From Rickettsia typhi (GTDB taxonomy: Bacteria > Pseudomonadota > Alphaproteobacteria > Rickettsiales > Rickettsiaceae), in the NCBI GenBank assembly GCA_945907105.1, contig CAMDSB010000044.1, forward strand, positions 1 to 9,112: a stretch of 9,112 nt of DNA, read 5' to 3'. Positions 1-5,265 of this stretch are shown here, in pieces. Below the pieces are notes generated by a model that saw only the letters and a program-made list of their open reading frames with translations, was not told the origin of the DNA and did not search any database. Each line of letters opens with the position of its first letter. Within the stretch, counting starts at the first letter, position 1. The position numbers and the translations under genes were made by a program.

Positions 1-378
1 CATTAATCTTGAATGAGATTGAGAATCTTTATGTATTATATAACCCTCAGTCCTAAAATGTAACTCTATCTTTCCAGCTTTGATTGGTTCTTCTAATAAT
101 GGAATTTCTGAAATTCTTCTTTGGATGCGATCAACTTTATCAGCAACGATGGCAATGGGTTCTCGCTGATTTTTGGCAAATTTGATCATCTCCATAAAAA
201 GCTTGCGATCACCTCTACTTGAGGATTCAATGATTGAAAAAGTTTTTATAACTTGAAGATTCTTACGTTCGCAATATTCTAATAATCGATGTTGCTGAGC
301 ATCGATTGAGTGTCCGTCTTCTTGCTCTTTTGTTGATACACGAACTAAAATAATAGCTTTAGTTGCTTCCTCGCTCAT
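1..378 (-). CDS. Serine recombinase, N-terminal catalytic part (cut by left edge)
   Basis: The 126 visible residues form the resolvase/invertase catalytic domain of a serine site-specific recombinase, which cuts and rejoins DNA through a 5'-phosphoserine link. The sequence shows the LVRVSTKEQ motif with nucleophile Ser15, then GHSIDAQ (residues 22-28) and a VDRIQRR motif with Arg84 and Arg87, the usual catalytic arginine pair. GHSIDAQ and the YC (35-36) that follows resemble large serine recombinases rather than short Tn3-type resolvases, but the C-terminal part that would decide this is off the window. The start ATG overlaps the stop of the upstream gene (ATGA, 375-378), and AAGG lies 6 nt before it, so the two genes are probably translationally coupled. 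The frame is open to the edge, so the gene looks intact as far as it is seen. Substrate sites are unknown. Confidence 0.9.
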   Translation of the reverse strand, partial: MSEEATKAIILVRVSTKEQEDGHSIDAQQHRLLEYCERKNLQVIKTFSIIESSSRGDRKLFMEMIKFAKNQREPIAIVADKVDRIQRRISEIPLLEEPIKAGKIELHFRTEGYIIHKDSQSHSRLM

Positions 379-791
379 ATTATACCTTTTTCTTTAGCGC
401 AACGTAACAGCTGTGCAAGATGAAGCCATGCTATGGAAAGAAATTTAATTTCTTTTTCCCGTACAATAAGATCACTAGATTCCTGATAAATATAAATATC
501 TATTAAATCACTCATCTCAAGCGTACCAAGGACACAGTTGGTTATGATGGCATAATATGCCATATAACTTGCATCTTTAATAATTACTGCAATAGGTTGA
601 TTTTGATTTGTTACGATGTTAATAAGTTCTTGTAGTGTGCCACAATTGCTACCTTCATTATCTGCAACCTGCAGAAGTTTTATGACTTCAAAATTATTTG
701 CATTAGCTGCGGTACTGACAGATTTCTGTAACTTGGTAATTTCAGTAGTATATGGCTGATCTAATAGGATAATTGCTTTTTTGGTCTTCAT
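375..791 (-). CDS. Catalytically dead resolvase-domain paralogue
   Basis: This is a 138-residue protein starting at the ATG preceded by GGGGAG and a 5-nt spacer; a start 15 codons further upstream has no such site and was not chosen. Aligned by eye with the recombinase encoded just downstream, it shares the fold pattern: KAIILL (5-10) against KAIILV, NFEVIK (33-38) against NLQVIK, and NQNQPIAVIIKD (62-73) against NQREPIAIVADK. After QPIA the alignment has no gap. The nucleophile position is Pro13, and the two catalytic arginines align with Tyr76 and Tyr79, so strand cleavage is not expected. Family knowledge does not give this protein a name. It could be a regulatory partner that forms mixed dimers with the active recombinase, or a decaying duplicate. 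The open frame, good ribosome site and ATGA coupling argue against simple decay. It has no recognisable DNA-binding domain after residue 110. Confidence 0.75.
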   Translation of the reverse strand: MKTKKAIILLDQPYTTEITKLQKSVSTAANANNFEVIKLLQVADNEGSNCGTLQELINIVTNQNQPIAVIIKDASYMAYYAIITNCVLGTLEMSDLIDIYIYQESSDLIVREKEIKFLSIAWLHLAQLLRCAKEKGII

Positions 792-794
792 GAT

Positions 795-996
795 AACTCC
801 CCTTTTTAGGTTAAACAAAAGAAGTTTCAATAGCACTTGTTATTGAAACCATTTAGTTTTGACCGCCAAAGAGTAATTTTTTTAAAGATAATCTTTGGCG
901 ATCGGGGAGTTCGAAAAACCGCCAAAAGTCAGTCATGATAGTCTTTAGGTGAAATATAAATACTCACACCCTGTACATACACCACCATCTCCCCGA
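795..996 (-). promoter_or_regulatory. Candidate switching leader RNA of the recombinase pair
   Basis: Read on the minus strand, the leader holds alternative pairings. CTCCCCGA (902-909) is a perfect complement of the upstream TCGGGGAG (989-996). The overlapping AACTCCCC (904-911) is a perfect 8-nt complement of GGGGAGTT (795-802), which contains the ribosome binding site of the downstream gene. The two pairings share CTCCCC and exclude each other. A second set is CGCCAAAG (minus-strand reading of 893-900), which can pair with TTTTGGCG (920-927) before it or CTTTGGCG (864-871) after it. This is the layout of a translational switch. No known riboswitch class was recognised and no start site was identified. 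Confidence 0.45.
824..849. repeat. 26-bp dyad: terminator-like hairpin or recombinase site
   Basis: Perfect 9-bp arms GTTTCAATA (824-832) and TATTGAAAC (841-849) are centred on a CT dinucleotide (836-837). The inner positions also match except 833/840. On the minus strand the hairpin is followed by a T-rich run (TTCTTTTGTTT), so it could terminate transcription, though the stem is AT-rich. The length, the near-perfect dyad and the 2-bp asymmetric centre also fit a crossover site of an invertase-type serine recombinase. No second copy was found in the window. Confidence 0.45.
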
Positions 997-1122
997 CCAT
1001 AACAGGAAGTCGAGGATTACATCATTTATGGCTGATGTTAGCCACTCTTAGCAGAGGTTTCGATGCCCCAGAACAAGTCCTTATACCCATGTTTGTTTGC
1101 ATGTGTTGCTCTGCCTCTATTT
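997..1122. other. GC-richer non-coding stretch with nested short inverted repeats
   Basis: This part of the gap between the DnaA-domain gene and the recombinase leader is less AT-rich than the surrounding gaps. It carries several small dyads: ACATCA/TGATGT (1019-1024, 1033-1038), CTCT/AGAG around TAGC (1045-1056), and GCAGAG (1051-1056) with CTCTGC (1109-1114). Minus-strand frames are broken by stops after about 35 codons and match nothing I recognise. It may be the 5' part of the leader RNA described for 795-996, an independent small RNA, or a degraded sequence. Confidence 0.3.
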
Positions 1123-1638
1123 TTAGCACTCTAATCCTCTAATCTTTACACCCATTGCCCCAGCAGCTTGCTCTATTGCCTGCTCATAATTCCTTTCAAT
1201 CCAGTCTTTAATGAACTCACTTGAGGCTTTTAAGTTTATTGCATTTTCTTCTGTATCCTCGGTTGCTTGAAGTTTACTAAACCAACTAGTGTCTATTGCC
1301 TCTCCGTAAATCCCAATTAGTACCTTGCGCACCCTGCCCCATAATGTATTTGGCAATTGGTCTAGTTTTAGGCTTGTTTTATTTATACTTTGGTTTTTGT
1401 TGATTTCTTTCGGCATGATTAATTCTATTTTTTGAATTGGGTTGTATATCCCATTCTCAAATTGCTCATGTGTTGCTTTTATTTGTGATAATACTTGCTC
1501 AAGCTCAAGTTTCGATAACTGCACCGCTTTATGTAAATATATTTTTGCAGTTTTTCCTTTTACATCAATTGATCTGTAAGCTTTAAGTAGGTTATAGGCT
1601 TTTGCAGAGTCCAGTATGCATGCTAGCTTTTTCTTCAA
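1123..1638 (-). CDS. DnaA domain-I-like protein, downstream part of a split plasmid initiator
   Basis: The frame is open from 1770 to 1123 and has no ATG in its first 44 codons. The start given here is TTG at 1636-1638, which has GGAG 6 nt upstream (1645-1648), so separate translation is possible. Residues about 98-168 (LWGRVRKVLIGIYGEAIDTSWFSK onward, ending near DWIERNYEQAIEQAAG) resemble the N-terminal domain of DnaA, which in DnaA binds the replicative helicase and partner proteins. There is no AAA+ ATPase and no DnaA-type DNA-binding domain. The preceding segment (residues 1-60, with AKIYLHKAVQLSKLELEQVL) has a similar secondary-structure rhythm and might be a diverged copy of the same domain. 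It lies in the same frame as the initiator upstream, separated only by TGA, so it is probably the C-terminal part of one original protein of about 546 residues that supplied helicase recruitment. Confidence 0.75.
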   Translation of the reverse strand: MKKKLACILDSAKAYNLLKAYRSIDVKGKTAKIYLHKAVQLSKLELEQVLSQIKATHEQFENGIYNPIQKIELIMPKEINKNQSINKTSLKLDQLPNTLWGRVRKVLIGIYGEAIDTSWFSKLQATEDTEENAINLKASSEFIKDWIERNYEQAIEQAAGAMGVKIRGLEC

Positions 1639-1770
1639 ATGCCACTCCGGTGATACTTGGGTTGAATATTCAATTTCAGTAAGGTAGTTCTCTATTTCTT
1701 CTGCCCTACTCTCCTCGGAACTTAAGTTTGTCTTAATTTTGAAATTCTCATTACTGGTTTTGACTGCATC

Positions 1771-1773
1771 TCA
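1771..1773 (-). other. Single in-frame TGA splitting the replication initiator
   Basis: Reading the minus strand, the codons run TAC GAA ATG TGA GAT GCA GTC, and the frame then stays open for 215 codons to the TAA at 1123. Without this codon the initiator would be 546 or 547 residues long. The change fits a one-base substitution such as CGA to TGA, but I cannot verify this. Alternatives are a true gene boundary with restart at TTG 1638, stop-codon readthrough, or a sequencing error. Confidence 0.85.
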
Positions 1774-2766
1774 CATTTCGTAACGTAGTGCTGTGCTCAT
1801 ATAGCTTAAGAAAGCCTTTCTACTGTTGAAAATTCTATCAGTTAAACGTTTAGACATATTACGTAATATCTCATTCATAGCGTTTAAACTAAACTCACGA
1901 CCTGATTTGCTTTGCAAGAAATAGCAATCTTCTTGGGTGAGAGGGTAAAAGTCTAGTAACTTCTTTGGTTTGATCAAGATGTTTGGGCTTTTAACCTGAG
2001 AAAAAGAAGATTGGTTATCAGAGTTTGAATTAGACAGGATTTGTAACGTTAATGCATTATTATTTTTATCAATAGCCTTAGAGCTTATATTTAAAAAATT
2101 ATTATTAACATTATTAGCTTTTTCTTCTAAAACTAAACTACTTTCTAAAAAACTAGATTCGGATGTAGCTTCGTTAGAAGCGTAATCCATAGATCTATCT
2201 TTCTTTATCTTATTCTTATTACTTATATGATGGTTGCACTGGTGCTGAGATGGGGTAGAATTTGAGATACAAACATTTATGACAGAAGAATTAGCAGTAA
2301 GCTCACTAGTCTTCAGCTCGTTCCCTACTCTAATATCAATGTCAGAATCAGAAAAACAAGAATTAAAAAACTCTGGATCAAGGGTAATAAAAATCCTATT
2401 AACCCTAATACCTTGAGCTAACTCAATATTTTTAATAGTTCTCTTTAAAACACCCTGCTCTTCTAGTCTAACAAATGATCGTCTAACACGGTCTTTTCTA
2501 AAACCGAATTTATCTTCAAAATAATCATAGGAGACACAAAGAGAAGTACCATCAAACTTAGGGGAATTATAACCGAATTGATCGGAGGTACCATTACGAT
2601 ACCAAGCAAGAATATCTGCAAGGTTAGTAATAGAGACGAGGTCAGGATTACCTTCTTCGTCACAAAATCTTTTATACCATTGATGCGGAGCAATATTCCC
2701 CGAAAGTAGATATTTCTTACTACCATTGCATTGTTTAGTTGCAACAGAGTGTGCGTTTATACTCAT
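1771..2766 (-). CDS. Plasmid replication initiator, winged-helix part
   Basis: This 331-residue protein is likely the DNA-binding part of the plasmid replication initiator. Residues about 75-135 look like a winged helix: FEDKFGFRKDRVRRSFVRLEEQGVLKRT is a helix-turn-helix pattern, followed by RIFITLDPEFF as a wing strand. Residues about 150-265 form a Ser/Asn-rich low-complexity linker. Residues about 266-331 (KKLLDFYPLTQEDCYFLQ, then SGREFSLNAMNEIL and MSKRLTDRIFNSRKAFLSYM) form a compact helical block that I associate with replication proteins of Rickettsia plasmids; this is from memory. The frame ends at a TGA directly followed by the in-frame DnaA domain-I-like segment. The start ATG (2764-2766) lies just after a hairpin that can mask the ribosome site. 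The divergent parA and nearby repeats support a replication role. Function of the split protein is uncertain. Confidence 0.8.
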   Translation of the reverse strand: MSINAHSVATKQCNGSKKYLLSGNIAPHQWYKRFCDEEGNPDLVSITNLADILAWYRNGTSDQFGYNSPKFDGTSLCVSYDYFEDKFGFRKDRVRRSFVRLEEQGVLKRTIKNIELAQGIRVNRIFITLDPEFFNSCFSDSDIDIRVGNELKTSELTANSSVINVCISNSTPSQHQCNHHISNKNKIKKDRSMDYASNEATSESSFLESSLVLEEKANNVNNNFLNISSKAIDKNNNALTLQILSNSNSDNQSSFSQVKSPNILIKPKKLLDFYPLTQEDCYFLQSKSGREFSLNAMNEILRNMSKRLTDRIFNSRKAFLSYMSTALRYEM

Positions 2767-2768
2767 AA

Positions 2769-2803
2769 TCCTTAATTTCTCCTACAATTATAGGAGTTAA
2801 GGA
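2769..2803 (-). promoter_or_regulatory. Hairpin masking the ribosome site of the initiator gene
   Basis: On the minus strand the leader reads TCCTTAA, CTCCTA, a 6-nt loop, TAGGAG, AA, TTAAGGA, then TT and the ATG. The inner 6-bp arms (2779-2784 and 2791-2796) and outer 7-bp arms (2769-2775 and 2797-2803) are perfect. Both Shine-Dalgarno-like elements before the start, AGGAG and AAGGA, lie in the 3' arms and would be paired. This suggests translational control of initiator synthesis. It could also be a protein operator. Confidence 0.6.
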
Positions 2804-2834
2804 CAACAAAACCTTGCTTTTTCCTAAGAATTAG

Positions 2835-2875
2835 TTTAGATTCAGAGTGATAAGAGCGGTCAAATTCTTATTACT
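2835..2875 (-). promoter_or_regulatory. Candidate initiator promoter with a dyad around the -35 box
   Basis: On the minus strand TTGACC (2858-2863) is followed after 17 bp by TCTAAA (2835-2840), a plausible sigma-70 promoter giving a leader of about 60 nt. The -35 box lies in the spacer of an inverted repeat, AGTGATAAGA (2846-2855) and TCTTATTACT (2866-2875), which has one mismatch. Half-site centres are about two helical turns apart, which fits a dimeric repressor. The small ribbon-helix-helix protein encoded next door is the obvious candidate, by inference only. Confidence 0.45.
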
Positions 2876-2893
2876 GGATCTAACGATTCTTTG

Positions 2894-2930
2894 GTGTTAG
2901 GGGCTTTAGAGTCCTTAACACTATTTTTTT
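2894..2930 (+). terminator. Terminator-like hairpin on the strand opposite the initiator leader
   Basis: On the plus strand GTGTTAGGGG (2894-2903) pairs with TCCTTAACAC (2912-2921), with two G-T wobbles and an 8-nt loop, and is followed by TA and seven T (2924-2930). This has the form of an intrinsic terminator for plus-strand transcription, yet no plus-strand gene lies to its left. It would end any transcript antisense to the initiator leader. On the minus strand the hairpin lies just after the stop of the small regulator but lacks a T run. Confidence 0.45.
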
Positions 2931-3102
2931 AATCTATTTCATAACCTAATTTCTCAAGTTTTTCTACAACAGCTTGAGTTATCCAAGTACTACGAGGGGC
3001 ACTAAACTTTGATCTTTCTTTATCAATAAGGTCAACTATATTTTTTTTAACCCTTAATGTAACAATTAGATCTTCTGAAGCTGATGATTTTATTTGCGCC
3101 AT
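2929..3102 (-). CDS. Small ribbon-helix-helix regulator, probable copy-control repressor
   Basis: This is a 57-residue ATG-started frame. Residues about 11-19 (DLIVTLRVK) look like the DNA-contacting beta ribbon, and residues about 22-53 supply two helices separated by a short turn (NIVDLIDKERSKF, then SAPRSTWITQAVVEKLEKLG). This is the CopG/Arc/MetJ-type fold, which binds operators as a dimer of paired strands. No strong ribosome site precedes the ATG, but a consensus promoter does, and an inverted repeat overlaps it. The gene sits between the divergent initiator and parA genes, reads toward the initiator and ends 162 bp before its start. Small proteins of this fold repress both their own gene and rep in several plasmid families, so copy control is the best guess. 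The target sites are inferred. Confidence 0.75.
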   Translation of the reverse strand: MAQIKSSASEDLIVTLRVKKNIVDLIDKERSKFSAPRSTWITQAVVEKLEKLGYEID

Positions 3103-3143
3103 ATACTTAGTATAATTATTAAAAACCTTTATAACTCATGAGT

Positions 3144-3172
3144 ATAGTATGACACACAGTTATCTGTGTCAA
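3144..3172 (-). promoter_or_regulatory. Consensus promoter of the small regulator with overlapping operator
   Basis: On the minus strand TTGACA (3167-3172) and TACTAT (3144-3149) are separated by exactly 17 bp, a near-ideal sigma-70 promoter about 40 bp before the regulator start. The inverted repeat TGACACA (3150-3156) and TGTGTCA (3165-3171) covers the spacer and most of the -35 box. A second palindrome, ACTCATGAGT (3134-3143), lies at the expected transcription start. The arrangement suggests tight autorepression. Confidence 0.7.
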
Positions 3173-3510
3173 TAATATATTGTATAACAATACAAAAAAA
3201 TACAAAACTATTATAAACACTAAGGAATAAAATCGAAAAAAGCAATTCCATAAAAGTAGGGGAATATAGATGAATATATTTCTAGAAATATAGGAGTGTA
3301 AATTACAAACTTTATAAAAATATTAAAGGCGATATTCCTATAAAGCAATATTGTTATTGTCAAATACTGTTATAATTGAGGTTAGGTAGTAAAAAGCAAA
3401 AGAAATAATATCACGATGTATTGATATAACGCTATAACTATATATTGCCTTATTTATAGAAGTATAATATTCTTAGTAAGTAATAAAGATATAAAGAGGA
3501 AGATAAGAAA
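3173..3510. other. Very AT-rich divergent intergenic region, possible origin
   Basis: No gene is seen in this 338-bp gap between the small regulator's promoter and parA. It contains a perfect 18-bp palindrome at 3275-3292 (TATATTTCT and its complement), CAATATTG at 3347-3354, and a TATAAT at 3463-3468 that could be the parA -10 box, though no convincing -35 box accompanies it. The parA ribosome site is AGAGGA about 11 nt before the ATG. The high AT content next to rep and par genes fits an unwinding region, but no array of DnaA boxes or clear iterons was found here. Confidence 0.4.
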
Positions 3511-4257
3511 ATGATATATGCAGTAAGCAATCATAAAGGCGGTGTCGGAAAAACCACATCTACTATTAATATTGGTGCAGCTCTTGCCGCAAAAAAGAAA
3601 AAAGTTCTATTAGTAGATTTAGATCCTCAAGCTAATCTTACCCAAAGCTTGGGCATCAACAAGGTAGAAATTACTATTTATGATAATTTAAGAGGAGAAA
3701 AACTAATTTCACCGATAGAATATAAAAGTAATTTATATGTATTACCATCATCGTTAGATTTATCTGCTGCTGAAATAGAACTTAGTGCAGAGCCAGGCAG
3801 GGAATATATTTTAAAAGAATTCTTATTAAAAATAAAAGATAAGTATGACTACATATTAATAGACTGCCCTCCTTCTTTAGGGCTGCTCACTATAAATGCT
3901 CTTACCGCAGCAGATTTTGTTATAATACCTATGCAAGCGGAGTATTTACCATTGAGAGGCCTAGCAAAGCTTACGGAGGTAATAAATAAAATCCAAGCAC
4001 GACTAAACATTAATTTAAAGATAGGATGTGTGTTTCTCACACAATATGATTCGAGAAAAATATTAAATAGGGATGTTGCGGATAGTGTACAAGAATTTTT
4101 TGGCAATAAGTTTTTAAAAAGCAAGATTTCCAGCAATGTTGCTTTAGCAGAAGCACCAAGCCAAGGTAAAGATATTTTTTCTTATAACAAGAACTGCAAA
4201 GGTGCGGAAGATTACTTTATATTGGTTGAAGAAATTATAGAAAGCGGAGTGTTTTAG
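3511..4257 (+). CDS. parA: ParA-family plasmid partition ATPase
   Basis: This 248-residue protein belongs to the ParA/Soj family of deviant Walker ATPases, which bind DNA non-specifically when loaded with ATP and move plasmid copies apart. The deviant Walker A motif KGGVGKTT is at residues 9-16, with the signature Lys9 and catalytic Lys14. [11 protein letters not shown] (about 35-45) and [12 protein letters not shown] (about 113-124) are the other conserved motifs. There is no N-terminal helix-turn-helix extension, so it is of the small type Ib or Soj-like class. The stop is followed one base later by the start of a small ribbon-helix-helix gene, giving a two-gene par operon. It is intact. 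In Rickettsia plasmids parA and a DnaA-like gene are the replication and maintenance core, which fits the neighbours. Confidence 0.95.
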   Translation: MIYAVSNHKGGVGKTTSTINIGAALAAKKKKVLLVDLDPQANLTQSLGINKVEITIYDNLRGEKLISPIEYKSNLYVLPSSLDLSAAEIELSAEPGREYILKEFLLKIKDKYDYILIDCPPSLGLLTINALTAADFVIIPMQAEYLPLRGLAKLTEVINKIQARLNINLKIGCVFLTQYDSRKILNRDVADSVQEFFGNKFLKSKISSNVALAEAPSQGKDIFSYNKNCKGAEDYFILVEEIIESGVF

Positions 4258-4258
4258 T

Positions 4259-4516
4259 ATGAAAAAAAAGAGTTTTAAAACAACATTTGATGACTTGCTT
4301 GGTGGGAGCAGAGAAGAATTGCAAGAAACAGAACAAAAACAGAACGTTCCCGAAACGAAATCTACTTTTGTAGTTCGTTGTGATCATTTAGATAAGTTAA
4401 GGGCAATATCTTACTTAGAAAGAAAAATGATTAAAGATATAGTAGCTGATTCTTTAGAAATATACATAAATAATTATGAAAAAATAAATGGCCTGATTCA
4501 GCTTCCTAAAAAGTAA
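4259..4516 (+). CDS. Small ribbon-helix-helix partner of ParA (centromere-binding candidate)
   Basis: This 85-residue protein starts one base after the parA stop, with GGAG 9 nt before the ATG, so the two genes share a transcript. Residues 1-34 are polar and probably disordered (FKTTFDDLLGGSREELQETEQKQ). Residues about 35-75 (STFVVRCDHLDKLRAISYLERKMIKDIVADSLEIYINNYEK) fit a ribbon-helix-helix domain: a strand, a helix, a turn at ERK, then a second helix. Type Ib partition loci use exactly this pairing, a small ParA with a small ribbon-helix-helix protein carrying a flexible N-terminal tail that stimulates the ATPase. It probably binds the repeats that follow directly downstream and may repress the operon. 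It is not a large ParB with a CTPase domain. Confidence 0.75.
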   Translation: MKKKSFKTTFDDLLGGSREELQETEQKQNVPETKSTFVVRCDHLDKLRAISYLERKMIKDIVADSLEIYINNYEKINGLIQLPKK

Positions 4517-4761
4517 ACAATACAGACTTATATATTTCCATAAATATTCATGCTCAGACGGATATAAATATTACCATATAAGAATATTCATACTTAGATT
4601 GCTTATTATCTTATGCGAATAGAAATAAATATCGTTTAAACTTAAACGTTTGTTGGCTTTAAAATTAGATGGTACCATAAAAGCAATATAACAATACAGA
4701 ATTATATAAATACTACTGCATAATAATCCCGATGCCCAGACTTATAGATTGATATAAATAT
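4516..4761. repeat. Degenerate iteron-like repeats downstream of the par genes
   Basis: A 19-bp element, AACAATACAGACTTATATA (4516-4534), recurs at 4690-4708 with one mismatch. ATGCTCAGAC (4550-4559) recurs as ATGCCCAGAC (4732-4741), and GATATAAATAT (4561-4571) recurs at 4751-4761, so two blocks share the same order of elements. ATATTCATGCTCAGAC (4544-4559) is also echoed 40 bp later at 4584-4599. CAGACTTATA occurs at 4523-4532 and 4737-4746. No gene is seen here. The position fits a centromere or an origin. Confidence 0.5.
4633..4648. repeat. 16-bp palindrome between the two repeat blocks
   Basis: CGTTTAA (4633-4639) and TTAAACG (4642-4648) are perfect inverted copies separated by AC. The palindrome lies between the two iteron-like blocks and may be a binding site for the partition or initiator proteins. 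The role is inferred from position only. Confidence 0.45.
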
Positions 4762-4819
4762 AACTTAACTTAAAAGAAGCGTTGACCAGTTAACGTTGTA
4801 AATTGAATAATAAAACAAT

Positions 4820-4957
4820 ATGGCAAATTTAACGAGTGTAGAGAAAAGACAGTTTGAAGATTTATTTTGTATGGGTGATGGATATGTGCTGGATTATTCA
4901 GATAACAGCTTCCGTGAACTTTTTAGATCAGTAGCAAAGGTACGAAACGCGACATAG
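4820..4957 (+). pseudogene. Truncated remnant of an AbiJ-type abortive-infection protein
   Basis: A 45-codon frame begins MANLTSVEKRQFEDLFCMGDGYVLDYSDNSFRELF and stops at TAG 4955-4957. This opening resembles the N-terminal domain found at the start of AbiJ-like abortive-infection proteins and related uncharacterised proteins, where a short helix is followed by a GxGYVLDFS-type motif. The rest of such a protein, usually a few hundred residues, is missing, and the bases after the stop do not continue it in another frame that I can read. No good ribosome site precedes the ATG. The likely reading is the decayed 5' end of a transferred defence gene. The family assignment is from memory of the motif. 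Confidence 0.5.
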
Positions 4958-5265
4958 GAAATTGGCTATTTCTAAAATCTAGTTCTATACGTAATTTGTA
5001 ATAAATCCATATTTTTGCCAACCAACAGTATATGACAATGGTATATGAAGAGAGTATAAAGTTTTTTGTTCACATCCATTTTCCTTTGACTAAATCCTGG
5101 TATTGCCGTGTGTATTCGCTTTATCTAATTTTAAACCAAAAGTTATTATTTATTTGTTAGTGCCATAAAATTAATCCTATTTTAACTCAATTTAGATAAA
5201 GTACGATGAAAGACTATAAAATTACTTTCGTTTTAAAAAGTAAAATATTATATAGCTGAGGGGAT
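4958..5265. other. AT-rich gap with no gene recognised
   Basis: No frame of convincing length or composition is present on either strand. A 35-codon minus-strand frame (within about 4970-5080) and a 17-codon plus-strand frame (5204-5257) show no family resemblance. The gap probably contains decayed sequence behind the AbiJ-like remnant plus the upstream region of the next gene. No clear promoter or terminator was found. Confidence 0.4.

Noticed and set aside
1017..1135. Minus-strand mini-frame of about 35 codons overlapping the end of the DnaA-domain gene, possibly continuing past a TGA
   Set aside because: It is short, interrupted and unlike any family I know. The local dyads suggest RNA structure rather than coding.
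1662..1673. Palindrome TTGAATATTCAA as a regulatory site
   Set aside because: It lies within the open frame of the initiator's downstream part and is short and AT-rich, so chance is sufficient.
2463..2744. 93-codon minus-strand frame rich in hydrophobic residues
   Set aside because: It lies wholly inside the initiator gene in another frame. The hydrophobic look comes from the complementary reading of its codons, not from a membrane protein.
2970..2982. TTATCCAAG as a DnaA box
   Set aside because: It is a single imperfect match inside a coding frame, with no neighbouring boxes.
3849..4136. 95-codon minus-strand frame opposite parA
   Set aside because: It is antisense to conserved ParA motifs and has no family pattern of its own.
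5204..5257. 17-codon frame ending just before the TfoX-like gene, possible leader peptide
   Set aside because: It has no ribosome site, no regulatory codon run, and no terminator or alternative hairpin that would make attenuation credible.
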